Positions 53,019-62,253 of a DNA stretch of 64,000 bases are shown here, piece after piece. The notes under the pieces are model-generated. The model did no database searches, was not told the DNA's origin, and saw only the letters and a program-made list of their open reading frames with translations. The position numbers were made by a program, and so were the translations under genes. Position 1 is the stretch's first letter, and every line of letters begins with the position of its first letter. Source of the stretch: Lachnospiraceae bacterium (GTDB lineage: Bacteria > Bacillota > Clostridia > Lachnospirales > Lachnospiraceae); assembly GCA_910573755.1 (NCBI GenBank), contig CAJTBO010000021.1, positions 1 through 64,000 of the forward strand, read 5' to 3'.

Positions 53019-55678
53019 AACTGGGAAAGCCTCTCTTGTACCTGCTGCATCATCTGCGTGTACTTCTCCAGTTTCGCCTTCTCTTCCGCCACCTTTGTCT
53101 CCGGAGCCTTCGCCAGAAACTTCTCGTTTTTCAGCATGCCGTTCACTCGGGCAAGCTCGCTCTGCAGACGTTTTTCCTCTTTCTGCAGACGTTCTTTTTC
53201 CTGTTTTAAATCCACCAGTTCCGCGAACGGCATATACAGCACCGCCCCCGGGATCACCACGGATACTGCGTCCTCCGCAATACCGCTTCTGTCACTTTGC
53301 ACCGTCACCTCGGAGGCATAGGCGAGGGAAGCAAAGAACAGTTTCCCTTCCTCAAACGCCGCCCTCACCTCTTCTTTTTCCGTCACCACATAGACCGCCG
53401 CCTTCCGGGAAGGCGCAACATTCATGGCAGTCCTCACGTTACGGATGCCGCGGACCGCCTCCTTGATCGTCTCGATGGCTTTTTCCTCCGCCGCAAAGTT
53501 CCGCTCCTTTTGATACTCCGGCCATTTGGAGATCATGATCGTCTCCTCCGCGGACTGCAGGGAACAGAAGATCTCCTCCGTGATAAACGGCATATAGGGA
53601 TGCAGCAGTTTCAGCGCATCGATCAGCACATTCTGCAGTGTCCAGAGCGCCGCATTCTGGCTCGCCTTATCGTCGGAATTGTACAGACGGGGCTTCACCA
53701 TCTCAATATACCAGTCACAGAACTCATCCCAGATAAAGTCATACACCTTCTGTACCGCAATACCCAGCTCAAAACTGTCCATATTGTCTGTCACTTCTTT
53801 TACAAGGCGGTTTAACTTGGAAATGATCCATTTATCCGCCGGCTCGAAAGCTTCCGGCTTTGTGATGGTCTTTCCCTCCATGTTCATCATAATGAACCGG
53901 GAGGCATTCCAGACTTTATTGGCAAAATTCCTTGCCGCCTCCACTCTTTCATAGTAGAAACGCATATCGTTGCCCGGCGCGTTTCCGGTGATCAGCATCA
54001 GGCGCAGCGCATCCGCGCCGTACTGGTCGATGATCTCCAGCGGATCGATGCCGTTGCCCAGCGATTTTGACATCTTCCGTCCCTGAGAATCCCTCACAAG
54101 CCCGTGGAACAGCACGGTTTTAAAGGGCCTCTCTCCCATCTGCTCATAGCCCGAGAAGATCATACGGATCACCCAGAAGAAAATGATGTCATAACCCGTC
54201 ACCAGCACATCCGTCGGATAGAAATATTTCAGATCCTCCGTCATTTCCGGCCACCCCAGCGTAGAGAAAGGCCACAGCGCAGAGGAAAACCACGTATCCA
54301 GCACATCCTCATCCTGTGTGAAATGCGTTTCGCCGCACTTCGGGCAAACCTGCGGCGCCTGCCTTGCAACCACCACTTCGCCGCACTTGTCACAGTAATA
54401 AGCGGGAATCCTGTGGCCCCACCAGAGCTGGCGGCTGATGCACCAGTCCCTGATATTATCCGTCCAGTTAAAATAGATCTTCTCCATTCTCTCCGGGATC
54501 AGTTTTACTTCCCCGTTCTTTACCGCTTCCGCAGCCGGCCTTATCAGTTCCTCCATCTTTACAAACCACTGTTCTTTTACAAGGGGTTCGATGGTGGTAT
54601 TGCAGCGGTCATGGGTGCCTACATTATGGCTGTAGTCCTCAATTTTCCCGAGAAGCCCTTCCTCTTTCAGTTCCTCCAGAATCTGTCTTCTCGCCTCATA
54701 GCGGTCCAGTCCCGCGTATCTGCCGCCGTTTTCATTGATGGTGGCATCATCGTTCATGATATTCACGATCGGCAGGTCGTGGCGTTTACCTACCTCAAAG
54801 TCGTTAGGGTCATGGCCCGGTGTGATCTTCACAACACCGGTTCCGAATTCCATATCCACATATTCATCTTCCACCACGGGGATCGCTTTATTGACAATCG
54901 GAAGCCATACGTATCTGCCCTTCAGATAGGTATAGCGCTCGTCCTTCGGATTCACCGCGACCGCCGTATCGCCAAGCATGGTCTCCGGACGGGTCGTTGC
55001 AAACTCAAGGAACTCCGTCCTGCTTGGCTGCCCGTTTTCATCCACCAGCGGATATTTGATATGCCAGAAATGCCCCGCCTGCTCCTCGTATTCCACTTCC
55101 GCATCGGAGATGGACGTATTGCAGACCGGACACCAGTTGATGATCTTTGCGCCTTTGTAGATCCAGCCCTTTTCATGCATCTTGCAGAATACTTCCGTAA
55201 CGGCTTTATTACAGCCCTCGTCCATCGTGAAACGTTCCCTGTCCCAGTCACAGGAAGAGCCCAGTTTTTTGAGCTGTGAAACGATCCTGCCGCCGTACTC
55301 CCTTCTCCAGTCCCAGGCGCGCTCCAAAAATTTCTCCCTGCCCAGATCATGCTTGTCGACGCCCTCTTTTTTCAGCGCCTCAATAATCTTTACCTCCGTG
55401 GAAATGCTGGCATGATCCGTGCCCGGCTGCCACAGCGCATTATAGCCCTGCATCCTCTTATAGCGGATCAGGATATCCTGCATCGTATTGTCCAGTGCAT
55501 GTCCCATATGAAGCTGTCCGGTGATATTGGGGGGCGGAATCACGATCGTGAAAGGTTTCTTTGTGTGATCCACTTCCGCATGAAAGTATTTCTTCTCTAA
55601 CCATTTTTGATAAATTCTGTCCTCGATGCCTTTGGGATCGTAGGTTTTTGCAAGCTCTTTTCCTGCCGCACTGCTCAT
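53015..55678 (-). CDS. valS: Valyl-tRNA synthetase
   Basis: 887 residues from the ATG at 55678 (GGAGGAG upstream). Class I synthetase: HIGH motif [16 protein letters not shown], editing domain ([22 protein letters not shown]), zinc-type cluster ([22 protein letters not shown]), KMSKS motif [14 protein letters not shown], anticodon-binding helices, and the C-terminal coiled coil ([22 protein letters not shown]) typical of ValRS. Charges tRNA-Val and edits Thr. A terminator-like hairpin lies immediately upstream. Confidence 0.95.
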   Translation of the reverse strand: MSSAAGKELAKTYDPKGIEDRIYQKWLEKKYFHAEVDHTKKPFTIVIPPPNITGQLHMGHALDNTMQDILIRYKRMQGYNALWQPGTDHASISTEVKIIEALKKEGVDKHDLGREKFLERAWDWRREYGGRIVSQLKKLGSSCDWDRERFTMDEGCNKAVTEVFCKMHEKGWIYKGAKIINWCPVCNTSISDAEVEYEEQAGHFWHIKYPLVDENGQPSRTEFLEFATTRPETMLGDTAVAVNPKDERYTYLKGRYVWLPIVNKAIPVVEDEYVDMEFGTGVVKITPGHDPNDFEVGKRHDLPIVNIMNDDATINENGGRYAGLDRYEARRQILEELKEEGLLGKIEDYSHNVGTHDRCNTTIEPLVKEQWFVKMEELIRPAAEAVKNGEVKLIPERMEKIYFNWTDNIRDWCISRQLWWGHRIPAYYCDKCGEVVVARQAPQVCPKCGETHFTQDEDVLDTWFSSALWPFSTLGWPEMTEDLKYFYPTDVLVTGYDIIFFWVIRMIFSGYEQMGERPFKTVLFHGLVRDSQGRKMSKSLGNGIDPLEIIDQYGADALRLMLITGNAPGNDMRFYYERVEAARNFANKVWNASRFIMMNMEGKTITKPEAFEPADKWIISKLNRLVKEVTDNMDSFELGIAVQKVYDFIWDEFCDWYIEMVKPRLYNSDDKASQNAALWTLQNVLIDALKLLHPYMPFITEEIFCSLQSAEETIMISKWPEYQKERNFAAEEKAIETIKEAVRGIRNVRTAMNVAPSRKAAVYVVTEKEEVRAAFEEGKLFFASLAYASEVTVQSDRSGIAEDAVSVVIPGAVLYMPFAELVDLKQEKERLQKEEKRLQSELARVNGMLKNEKFLAKAPETKVAEEKAKLEKYTQMMQQVQERLSQL

Positions 55679-55702
55679 AATCTTCTCCTCCTTCAGTCTG
55701 AG

Positions 55703-55747
55703 TTCCTCAAAAAGCAAAAGCCCTCTGCCGATCTGTCGGCAAAGGGC
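55703..55747 (-). terminator. Terminator or attenuator between htrA and valS
   Basis: 12-bp stem (55720-55731 with 55736-55747, one G-T pair), followed on the minus strand by TTTTGCTTTTT. It is about 85 bp past the htrA stop and about 30 bp before the valS start. It ends htrA transcription, and it could also act as a leader attenuator for valS. Confidence 0.7.
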
Positions 55748-55830
55748 ATCAAACTGCTGTATCACCTTTGTCCTCTTTTCCTAAAGAGAATCATAGTGGA
55801 TATGCACCTGATTTGTCAAGTGTTTACTGA

Positions 55831-57324
55831 TCAATTATTGAAGAACGGAAACAGGTTTCCGAAAGGATTCATCTGGTCAGAGGGCACATAGTAACCGCCT
55901 TCGGATGGAACCTGAGTCCCTGACTGTTCCTGAGACTGGCTGTTATCGGATTCAATGCCCGCTTCTTCGGCTGTATATAACGTAACCGGGATCTGCCTGT
56001 CTTCATAGCCTGCATCGTTTCTCACCTTCACCGTGAGAGTAATGGTTTCATCTGCTTTATAATAGGTCAGATATTCTTTCAGTTCTTCGATGGTCTGCAC
56101 TGTCTTTCCGTCGATCTGCGTGATGATCATACCCCGCTGAAGCCCTGCTTTTTCCGCCGGGGAGCCTTCCGCAATACTGATGATATGCGCGCCGATCGGA
56201 ATGTCGTAAGCCTGATTTATCTCTTCCGTCACATTATTGCCGGTAATGCCGAGGTATCCTCTTTCCGCTTCCTCCACTACCGGCCGTGTCTCCCGTTCCA
56301 TCATCATCTCCATATCTCCTTTGATGTCGGAGATCGGAATGGCATAGCCCATGCCTTCTACCTTTGTATTTGCCACCTTAACGGAATTGATCCCCACCAG
56401 TTCCCCTTTCATATTGAACAGGGCGCCGCCGCTGTTGCCCGGGTTGATCGCCGCATCGGTCTGGATATACTGGTTGGCGCTGCCGATCGTCTCGCCGGAA
56501 GCTTCCGCAGATACGGTACGTCCCAGCGCACTGACAATACCTGTCGTTATGGACTGGCCATAGCCAAGTGCATTGCCGATCGCCACGACCTGCTCCCCTA
56601 AAACCAGTTCTTCGGAGTCCCCCAGCGTCGCCACTTTGATATTATCCATCGTTTCCTGAGAAAGGCTGCTTAAATCCACCGCGATGACGGCAAGGTCCTT
56701 GCTGGAATCATAATCCTTGATCTCCGCATCGGCGATCTGCGCATCCGAAATGTCCCTGCCGCCCTCCTGATAGCTGAACATCACACTCAGTTCCCTGCTG
56801 CCGGAAACCACATGGTAATTGGTAACGATCATCAGTTCCTGATCCGTTTTTCCGATGATGACACCGGAGCCGGAGCCTTCGGTCTCCTGCGTAAATGTTC
56901 CCCAGAGGCTTCTGATCTCTGCCTCCCCTTTGTTGGTGATCGCCACAACGGAAGGCAGGCACATTTCCGATATCTGCTTTATTGACAACCCCGACTCCGC
57001 TGTCGATGATGTCGGAGTTCCCGCAGCCGGCTCCGTCGTCTGAGGGAAGCTCTCCTGTATCTGCTGCTCTGCCGCCTGCTGCGCGGCCGCTTCCTTATTA
57101 TACTGCTGCATCACAAGCCCGCTGCCCAAAGCGCCGCCTGCCGTCCCCATCACAAGGGATAACGCAACGCAGAGGGGCACGATCCCTTTTCCGCTTTTTT
57201 TCTTCTTTTTCCAGTCAGGCTCCGGCGCCGGTCCGTTTCCGCCGGTCTGATTATGATAGTAAATATAGTCGTTGGTTCCCTGATAATTGCCTGTTTCGTT
57301 GTTTTGTCCATACTGATATTCCAT
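55831..57324 (-). CDS. htrA: HtrA-like serine protease with PDZ domain
   Basis: 497 residues from the ATG at 57324 (AAAGGAG at 8 nt; the GTG next to that site is too close). A cytoplasmic N-terminal tail rich in Asn/Gln/Tyr, one membrane span, then a trypsin-like domain: the catalytic His is in IVTNYHVVSG, Asp in SSKDLAVIAVDL, Ser in INPGNSGGALFNMKGELVGIN. One PDZ domain (about 365-460, YLGITGNNVTEE, GLQRGMIITQIDGKTVQTIEEL). Surface protein quality control. It has its own terminator. Confidence 0.93.
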   Translation of the reverse strand: MEYQYGQNNETGNYQGTNDYIYYHNQTGGNGPAPEPDWKKKKKSGKGIVPLCVALSLVMGTAGGALGSGLVMQQYNKEAAAQQAAEQQIQESFPQTTEPAAGTPTSSTAESGLSIKQISEMCLPSVVAITNKGEAEIRSLWGTFTQETEGSGSGVIIGKTDQELMIVTNYHVVSGSRELSVMFSYQEGGRDISDAQIADAEIKDYDSSKDLAVIAVDLSSLSQETMDNIKVATLGDSEELVLGEQVVAIGNALGYGQSITTGIVSALGRTVSAEASGETIGSANQYIQTDAAINPGNSGGALFNMKGELVGINSVKVANTKVEGMGYAIPISDIKGDMEMMMERETRPVVEEAERGYLGITGNNVTEEINQAYDIPIGAHIISIAEGSPAEKAGLQRGMIITQIDGKTVQTIEELKEYLTYYKADETITLTVKVRNDAGYEDRQIPVTLYTAEEAGIESDNSQSQEQSGTQVPSEGGYYVPSDQMNPFGNLFPFFNN

Positions 57325-57424
57325 AACCGCCACTCCTTTATCTTATATTTATGTGCTCCCTGCGGCTGCTTTCAGAAATCTTTTCTTTTACAAAAGCCGG
57401 TACAGGACACATGGTCTGCGATGT

Positions 57425-57465
57425 AAAAAGCACCTGATGTGGATTTCCCTCATCAGATGCTTTTA
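57425..57465 (-). terminator. Terminator of the BMC gene pair
   Basis: Stem of AAAAAGCACCTGATG with CATCAGATGCTTTTA (one mismatch) around a 12-nt loop. On the minus strand it ends in GCTTTTTACATC. About 65 bp past the stop of the BMC gene at 57533. Confidence 0.8.
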
Positions 57466-57532
57466 TCTTATTCTCTAATTATGTTAAAATTGTGATGCGA
57501 TTGTGTTTATTTTGTGAAAACTGCAAACCGAT

Positions 57533-57844
57533 TTATTTCTCAAACGCCGCTCTCGCAAATCTGCTGTTCTCCCGGTTTTCCAGCACCAGACGCTCCGCCT
57601 CCCCGGAAGGATTGGAGATCACAGCCGTCTTGATGATCTCGCAGGGAGGATCGGTTTTCACCCGCTCCACAGCCTCCGTCACCGCCGCCACATCACCGCT
57701 GACAAATACCGTCGTATGGCCGCCGCACTTTGTATGCCATGTCTGAAATTCCACTTCCGATGTTTTTAACATCACATCCACAGCCTGAATGGCATCCGCG
57801 CTGCCGAGTACCTCCACCAGGCCAAGGGCTCTAAATACGTTCAT
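57533..57844 (-). CDS. Bacterial microcompartment (BMC) shell-type protein
   Basis: 103 residues, one BMC domain. RALGLVEVLGSADAIQAVDVMLKTSEVEFQ in place of the usual GxVE-G-xAAI motif, CGGHTTVFVSGDVAAVTEAVERVK, and ISNPSGEAERLV. ATG with GGAGGGATGGATAG. Downstream of a second BMC gene with a 15-bp gap. Shell proteins of this size form hexamers; no enzyme or encapsulation genes are nearby. Confidence 0.85.
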   Translation of the reverse strand: MNVFRALGLVEVLGSADAIQAVDVMLKTSEVEFQTWHTKCGGHTTVFVSGDVAAVTEAVERVKTDPPCEIIKTAVISNPSGEAERLVLENRENSRFARAAFEK

Positions 57845-57859
57845 CTATCCATCCCTCCT

Positions 57860-58162
57860 CTACTTATTGATCGTCATCCGGATTGCCAGTTCGGAATCTT
57901 CGGACGGAGACGCGATGATCGTATGGGAATACACTTCCGAATCCATCTCTTTCGCCGTCTCGAGAGCCGCTTCCATCGCCGCCCTTACATCCGAAACGCT
58001 GCCCCGCATCTTCACGCAGGCACCGCTCTTTAAACGGTTTCTCTCCACCCCCTGAATCTTCACCGCCGCCGCCTTCGCCGCCGCATCCAGCGCCACAAAA
58101 CAGGATAGATAGCTGTCCAGTTCAAATACCCCGATCGCCTGTCTCTCAAACCCCTCCGCCAT
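57860..58162 (-). CDS. Bacterial microcompartment (BMC) shell-type protein
   Basis: 100 residues from the ATG at 58162 (GGCGGGG upstream); a frame from 58186 is 8 residues longer but has a poorer site. BMC domain: RQAIGVFELDSYLSCFVALDAAAKAAAVKIQGVERNRLKSGACVKMRGSVSDVRAAMEAAL. Cys at SCF and at ACV may lie on the pore-facing part. Forms a two-gene operon with the BMC protein at 57533. Only two shell genes and no pentamer protein are seen, so it may serve a small or reduced compartment, or a shell encoded elsewhere. Confidence 0.83.
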   Translation of the reverse strand: MAEGFERQAIGVFELDSYLSCFVALDAAAKAAAVKIQGVERNRLKSGACVKMRGSVSDVRAAMEAALETAKEMDSEVYSHTIIASPSEDSELAIRMTINK

Positions 58163-58346
58163 ATCGATAGCCCCGCCTTTCTCCATGCCTGCCGTAATTA
58201 CCGCTTCCGCTGTTTTACAGTATTTATTTTATCTATGATCGATAGGAACAGTATACACTATTTTCTGCCCGGTTGGAACCATAAATTTAACTTTTTCCCT
58301 GCCGGACTGATCCGCCTGTTCCCACGGACTGAACGGTTGCTTTTTT

Positions 58347-59669
58347 CTACCGCTCCATCTTCCAGAACGCCGCACTGTAGGGAGGCAGCTCGCTTCCTCC
58401 GCCGAAATCATGCATCTTGCCGGTCAGCAGATCCTCCGCCCTGCCGCAGCCTGCGTCAAAATGCGCCGTATAACTTTCCCCGTCCGCATTGATCGCCACA
58501 AGGACGCGCTCATTTTCCGACTTTCTCTCAAAAATACACTGCTTATTCGTAAGGACTACCGAACGGAACGCGCCGTAATTCAAAGCTTCCGAATTTTTCT
58601 TCGCCTGTGCCATACGGCTGATCTCATCCGTCAGTTCATTCCAGACGGGTGCATCGAAGCATGCCCTGAGCACCGGATCGCCCTCGCTCTTATTTGCCTT
58701 CGCGCCCCACTCGCTTCCATAATAAACGCAGGGGATACCCGGCATGCCGAACATCAGCGCATAGATCAGCGGCAGATGCTTTTCGTTTGTCAGAATGCTC
58801 GCCACTCTTGTCACATCATGATTATCCACAAAGGACAGCATGTGCTTTCCTTTATATAAGGTCCAGTTTTCCGGCCCGAACTGCCGCAGCAGGGAGTGAT
58901 TGATCTCAAACAGATTCATGCTGTTAAAGCTGGAATACAATCCTTTATAACATTCGTAGTTGGTCGCGGAATGCAGCATCTGGTCGTTCACCATCTGGTT
59001 GTAATCTCCGTGGAGCATTTCACCGAGCAGATAGAAGTCCTGCTTCTTCCCGTCGCAGAAACTTCTGAGCCGCCTTACAAAATTATGGTCAAGACAGTAC
59101 GCCACATCCAGCCGCAGCCCGTCAATATCAAACTCTTCGATCCAGCAGTTCACCGCATCCAAAATATGCCGGATCACTTCCTCATTCTGCAGGTTTAATT
59201 TTACCAGATCATAATTGCCCTCCCAGCCCTCATACCAGAGCCCGTCGTTATAATTGGAATTTCCCTCCAGACTGATATGGAACCAGTGAAGATAGGGGGA
59301 ACGCTCCCTGTTTCTCACCACATCCTGAAACGCCCGGAAGCCGCGCCCCACATGGTTGAACACACCGTCCAGCACAACCCTGATGCCTGCCTCATGCAGT
59401 TTCGCGCAGACTTCCTTAAAATCTTCATTGGTGCCGAGGCGCCTGTCTATCATCTTGTAATCCCTTGTATTATACCCGTGGGTATCCGACTCAAATACCG
59501 GCGAAAAATAAATCGCATCCGCCCCCAGCTTTTTGATATGGGGAATCCACTCCTCCACCTTTTTGATCCTGCCTGCCAGTACACCGTCATTTTCAAAAGG
59601 GGCCCCGCAAAACCCCAGCGGATATATCTGATAAAACACACTTTCAAAATACCATTTTCTGTTTTCCAT
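58347..59669 (-). CDS. GH13 alpha-amylase family protein
   Basis: 440 residues. TIM barrel with YFSPVFESDTHGYNTRDY, IRVVLDGVFNHVGR (conserved region I), FDIDGLRLDVAY with the nucleophile Asp (region II), FYLLGEMLHGDYN with the acid/base Glu (region III), and MLSFVDNHDVTRV with the third Asp (region IV). A C-terminal beta domain ends near the stop. No signal peptide, so it likely acts inside the cell on maltodextrin or a similar glucan. ATG with only a weak ribosome site. Independent of the BMC pair (160 bp away). Confidence 0.9.
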   Translation of the reverse strand: MENRKWYFESVFYQIYPLGFCGAPFENDGVLAGRIKKVEEWIPHIKKLGADAIYFSPVFESDTHGYNTRDYKMIDRRLGTNEDFKEVCAKLHEAGIRVVLDGVFNHVGRGFRAFQDVVRNRERSPYLHWFHISLEGNSNYNDGLWYEGWEGNYDLVKLNLQNEEVIRHILDAVNCWIEEFDIDGLRLDVAYCLDHNFVRRLRSFCDGKKQDFYLLGEMLHGDYNQMVNDQMLHSATNYECYKGLYSSFNSMNLFEINHSLLRQFGPENWTLYKGKHMLSFVDNHDVTRVASILTNEKHLPLIYALMFGMPGIPCVYYGSEWGAKANKSEGDPVLRACFDAPVWNELTDEISRMAQAKKNSEALNYGAFRSVVLTNKQCIFERKSENERVLVAINADGESYTAHFDAGCGRAEDLLTGKMHDFGGGSELPPYSAAFWKMER

Positions 59670-59863
59670 AAAATTCTTTTCTACTCCTTTTTCCGCAATG
59701 TCTTTTCTCAGTGCCGCCGGGATACCCGCGCTTTTTTACACTGCCCATTGCTATCCTGAATATTATACCACACATTTCCTTTTTACTCCATGTCTAATTT
59801 TTTCAACCATTACGGATAGTAACGATTCAGCCTCCTGAAATAAAATTCTCAAAACCTAAATCC

Positions 59864-59891
59864 TTTACCGGCCCCCGTTTCGTTATATACT
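59864..59891 (+). promoter_or_regulatory. Promoter of the sigma-factor operon
   Basis: TTTACC, 16 bp, TATACT (59864-59869 and 59886-59891) some 30 bp before the TTG start. A weak inverted AGGGG/CCCCT (59895-59904) overlaps the start of the transcript. Confidence 0.5.
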
Positions 59892-59920
59892 GATAGGGGA
59901 ACCCCTCAGGAGGAATCAAC

Positions 59921-60460
59921 TTGACGCGCGAAGATAAACTGATACAAAAAATGAAACAGGGTGACACGGACGCCGTAAATGAGCTGATAGCAATGTACTA
60001 TCCGGAAATTCTGCGCTATTGTCTCTGGCATGCCCCGAACCGTTCTCTGGCAGAGGACATCACCCAGGAAACTTTTTTAAAAGCAGTCCGCTATTTTGAC
60101 CGCTACACGCATACCGGCAGTTTCAGGCCCTTTTTATACCGGATCGCCAAAAACACATGCATCGATATGCAGCGGAAAAACCGGCATCCGGATATGTCTT
60201 TTGACGAGGCTGTGCCCGACATTCCGTATCGTGAAACCGGTTTTGAAACGATCCGGTCTGATCTGGCTCTGCGGCAGCTGATCGCCGGACTTCCTGCACA
60301 GTCGCAGGAAATCCTGCTTTTAAGATTCGGCCACGACCTGACCATAAGGGAAGTCGCAAAAGCCGTAAATCTGCCGCCCAGAACCGTCCAGTCCAGACTG
60401 CGTGCGGCGCTGAAAAAAATCAAAAAAGATCTGGAACAGGAAAAAGGAGGAACCTCATGA
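59921..60460 (+). CDS. ECF-like RNA polymerase sigma factor
   Basis: 179 residues from a TTG start with AGGAGG 7 nt upstream. Sigma region 2: DAVNELIAMYYPEILRYCLWHAPNRSLAEDITQETFLKAVRYFDRY, then TGSFRPFLYRIAKNTCIDM; region 4: LPAQSQEILLLRFGHDLTIREVAKAVNLPPRTVQSRLRAALKKIKKDL. First gene of a plus-strand operon ending in an ABC transporter. It likely activates its own operon; no classic zinc-type anti-sigma factor is next to it, and the next gene may take that role. Confidence 0.9.
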   Translation: MTREDKLIQKMKQGDTDAVNELIAMYYPEILRYCLWHAPNRSLAEDITQETFLKAVRYFDRYTHTGSFRPFLYRIAKNTCIDMQRKNRHPDMSFDEAVPDIPYRETGFETIRSDLALRQLIAGLPAQSQEILLLRFGHDLTIREVAKAVNLPPRTVQSRLRAALKKIKKDLEQEKGGTS

Positions 60461-61236
60461 AAAGAAAAGATCTGGAACAAACCTTAATCCGTACACTGCA
60501 TCAGCCGCCGGTCACGGTAAATGAACAGCACTTTGCCGCCACCTGCCGGCTCGCCGGAATGCAGGCACACCAAAAACAGGCACGCAGGCGCATTACCTTC
60601 CTGCCCTTTTTATCCATGCAGATCCGGTATATCGGCTGGAAGATCTGGCTTGCCCAGAGTATATTTCTGCTGCTCACCGGCTGTATATTAAACCGTATTT
60701 ACGGCATAGATCATCTGAAGACCCCTCTGCATCTGGCAAAATTACTGTCTTGCCTGTCCGTTCTGGTCTTTATGAGCGCACTGCCGCCAGTCTACCGCTC
60801 TGCCCGATACCGGATGCAGGAAGTGGAAGCGGCGGCACGCTTTTCCTCAGCGAAGCTTCTTATGGCGAAACTGATCATCATCGGAGCCGGCGACCTCTTT
60901 ATTTTGAGCGGTATCTTCTGTATCACGATATGGAAGGCATCCCTGCGGGCAGACAGCGTGATCCTGTATCTCTGCTTTCCTTTTCTTCTGGGCAGCAGCT
61001 GCTGTCTGTTTCTTCTCGGGCATCTGCCTCCCGGACAATTTTTTGCCGCCAGTATAATGCTATGCTCTTTCCTGATCCTGGCAGCGGCAACCCTATCCCG
61101 GCATGCCGTACCGCCTTTTTACAATTCTTTCTCTTCGGGATGGATCGCAGTATGTATGATTCTGGCAGCCTTCAACATCCGACAGTTCCGTTACATTCTG
61201 TACGGTTCATCTTATACGGAACTGCAGTTATCTTAA
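60457..61236 (+). CDS. Membrane protein coupled to the sigma factor
   Basis: 259 residues; ATG with AAAAGGAGG, 4-bp overlap with the sigma gene. A hydrophilic N-terminal segment of about 50 residues (KDLEQTLIRTLHQPPVTVNEQHF), then six membrane spans. The N-terminal part lies inside the cell and could hold the sigma factor, as in membrane anti-sigma proteins. I see no HxxxCxxC motif. The translational coupling supports a regulatory partner; function is inferred. About 130 bp follow before the ABC genes. Confidence 0.7.
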   Translation: MKRKDLEQTLIRTLHQPPVTVNEQHFAATCRLAGMQAHQKQARRRITFLPFLSMQIRYIGWKIWLAQSIFLLLTGCILNRIYGIDHLKTPLHLAKLLSCLSVLVFMSALPPVYRSARYRMQEVEAAARFSSAKLLMAKLIIIGAGDLFILSGIFCITIWKASLRADSVILYLCFPFLLGSSCCLFLLGHLPPGQFFAASIMLCSFLILAAATLSRHAVPPFYNSFSSGWIAVCMILAAFNIRQFRYILYGSSYTELQLS

Positions 61237-61367
61237 ACGACAGGTTCCTTTGCCGCTTTCAGTGACGCCGCGGAAAAAAATCGTTTATGTCACACAAAGC
61301 TCCCCGCGCCGTGCGCCCCTGAAACGCCTCAGATCCGGTAATACATTTTAACAGAAAGGACACAACT

Positions 61368-62249
61368 ATGGAATTATCGATTGAACACATTTCAAAACAA
61401 TTTAAGGACACCCAAGCGGTGGACGATGTCTCCCTGCTGATCACCCCCGGCGTATGGGGGCTGCTCGGCGCCAACGGTGCCGGAAAGACAACTCTGATGC
61501 GGATGATCGCAGGTATTATGAAGCCCTCTGCCGGAACGATCCGGTATGACGGCATCCCCATCGATGAACTGAAGGAAAACTATCGGGATATCTTCGGCTA
61601 CCTCCCGCAGGAGTTCGGATTTTATCCTGAATTTACAGTGAAAGACTACCTGAACTACGTCGCCGTCCTAAAAGGCCTGACCGCAAAGGACAGCAGACGA
61701 AGGATCGACAAATTGCTGGAACAGCTGACGCTGTCCCATGTAAAAAACAAAAAGATCATCAAACTCTCCGGCGGCATGAAGCGCAGGGTGGGCATAGCGC
61801 AGGCGCTGCTCAACGAGCCGGAGGTCCTGATTCTGGATGAGCCCACCAGCGGGCTCGATCCCGGGGAACGGGTGCGCTTCCGCAATCTCCTTTCGGAGTT
61901 TGCCCACGACCGTATTGTACTGATTTCCACACATATTGTCTCCGACGTGGAATACATCGCCTCGCAGAACGTGATCATGAAGGGCGGAAAACTTCTCGCC
62001 GGCGGAACCACGGAGGAACTGGTGAAACTGGTCAGCGGCAAAGTATGGACTGCACAGATTCCGATGGATTCCCTGGCTGAGTATGAGCGCAGGCTGCCTA
62101 TCGTAAATATCCGCAACGAAGAGAACGGGCAGATCTCTATCCGTTATCTGGCCAAGCAGCCCTTTACGGAAAATTCCCGCCCCGCCGCGCCCCATCTGGA
62201 AGATTTATATTTATGGCTGTTCCCGCAGCAGCCGGCAAACAGGAGGTAA
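61368..62249 (+). CDS. ABC transporter ATP-binding protein
   Basis: 293 residues, ATG with AAAGGA. Walker A GANGAGKTTLMRM, Q loop GYLPQEFGFYPEFTVKDYLNYVAVLKG, signature KLSGGMKRRVGIAQALL, Walker B EVLILDEPTSGLDPGERVRFRNLL and H loop LISTHIVSDVEYIA. C-terminal extension with SGKVWTAQIPMDSL. The order and the partner with six spans suggest an ABC-2-type exporter of an antibiotic or lipid. Likely controlled by the sigma factor upstream. Confidence 0.93.
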   Translation: MELSIEHISKQFKDTQAVDDVSLLITPGVWGLLGANGAGKTTLMRMIAGIMKPSAGTIRYDGIPIDELKENYRDIFGYLPQEFGFYPEFTVKDYLNYVAVLKGLTAKDSRRRIDKLLEQLTLSHVKNKKIIKLSGGMKRRVGIAQALLNEPEVLILDEPTSGLDPGERVRFRNLLSEFAHDRIVLISTHIVSDVEYIASQNVIMKGGKLLAGGTTEELVKLVSGKVWTAQIPMDSLAEYERRLPIVNIRNEENGQISIRYLAKQPFTENSRPAAPHLEDLYLWLFPQQPANRR

Positions 62250-62253
62250 ATCT

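Noticed and set aside
57533-58162. Complete microcompartment operon
   Set aside because: Only two shell genes; neighbours (HtrA, GH13 amylase) are unrelated and have their own transcription units.
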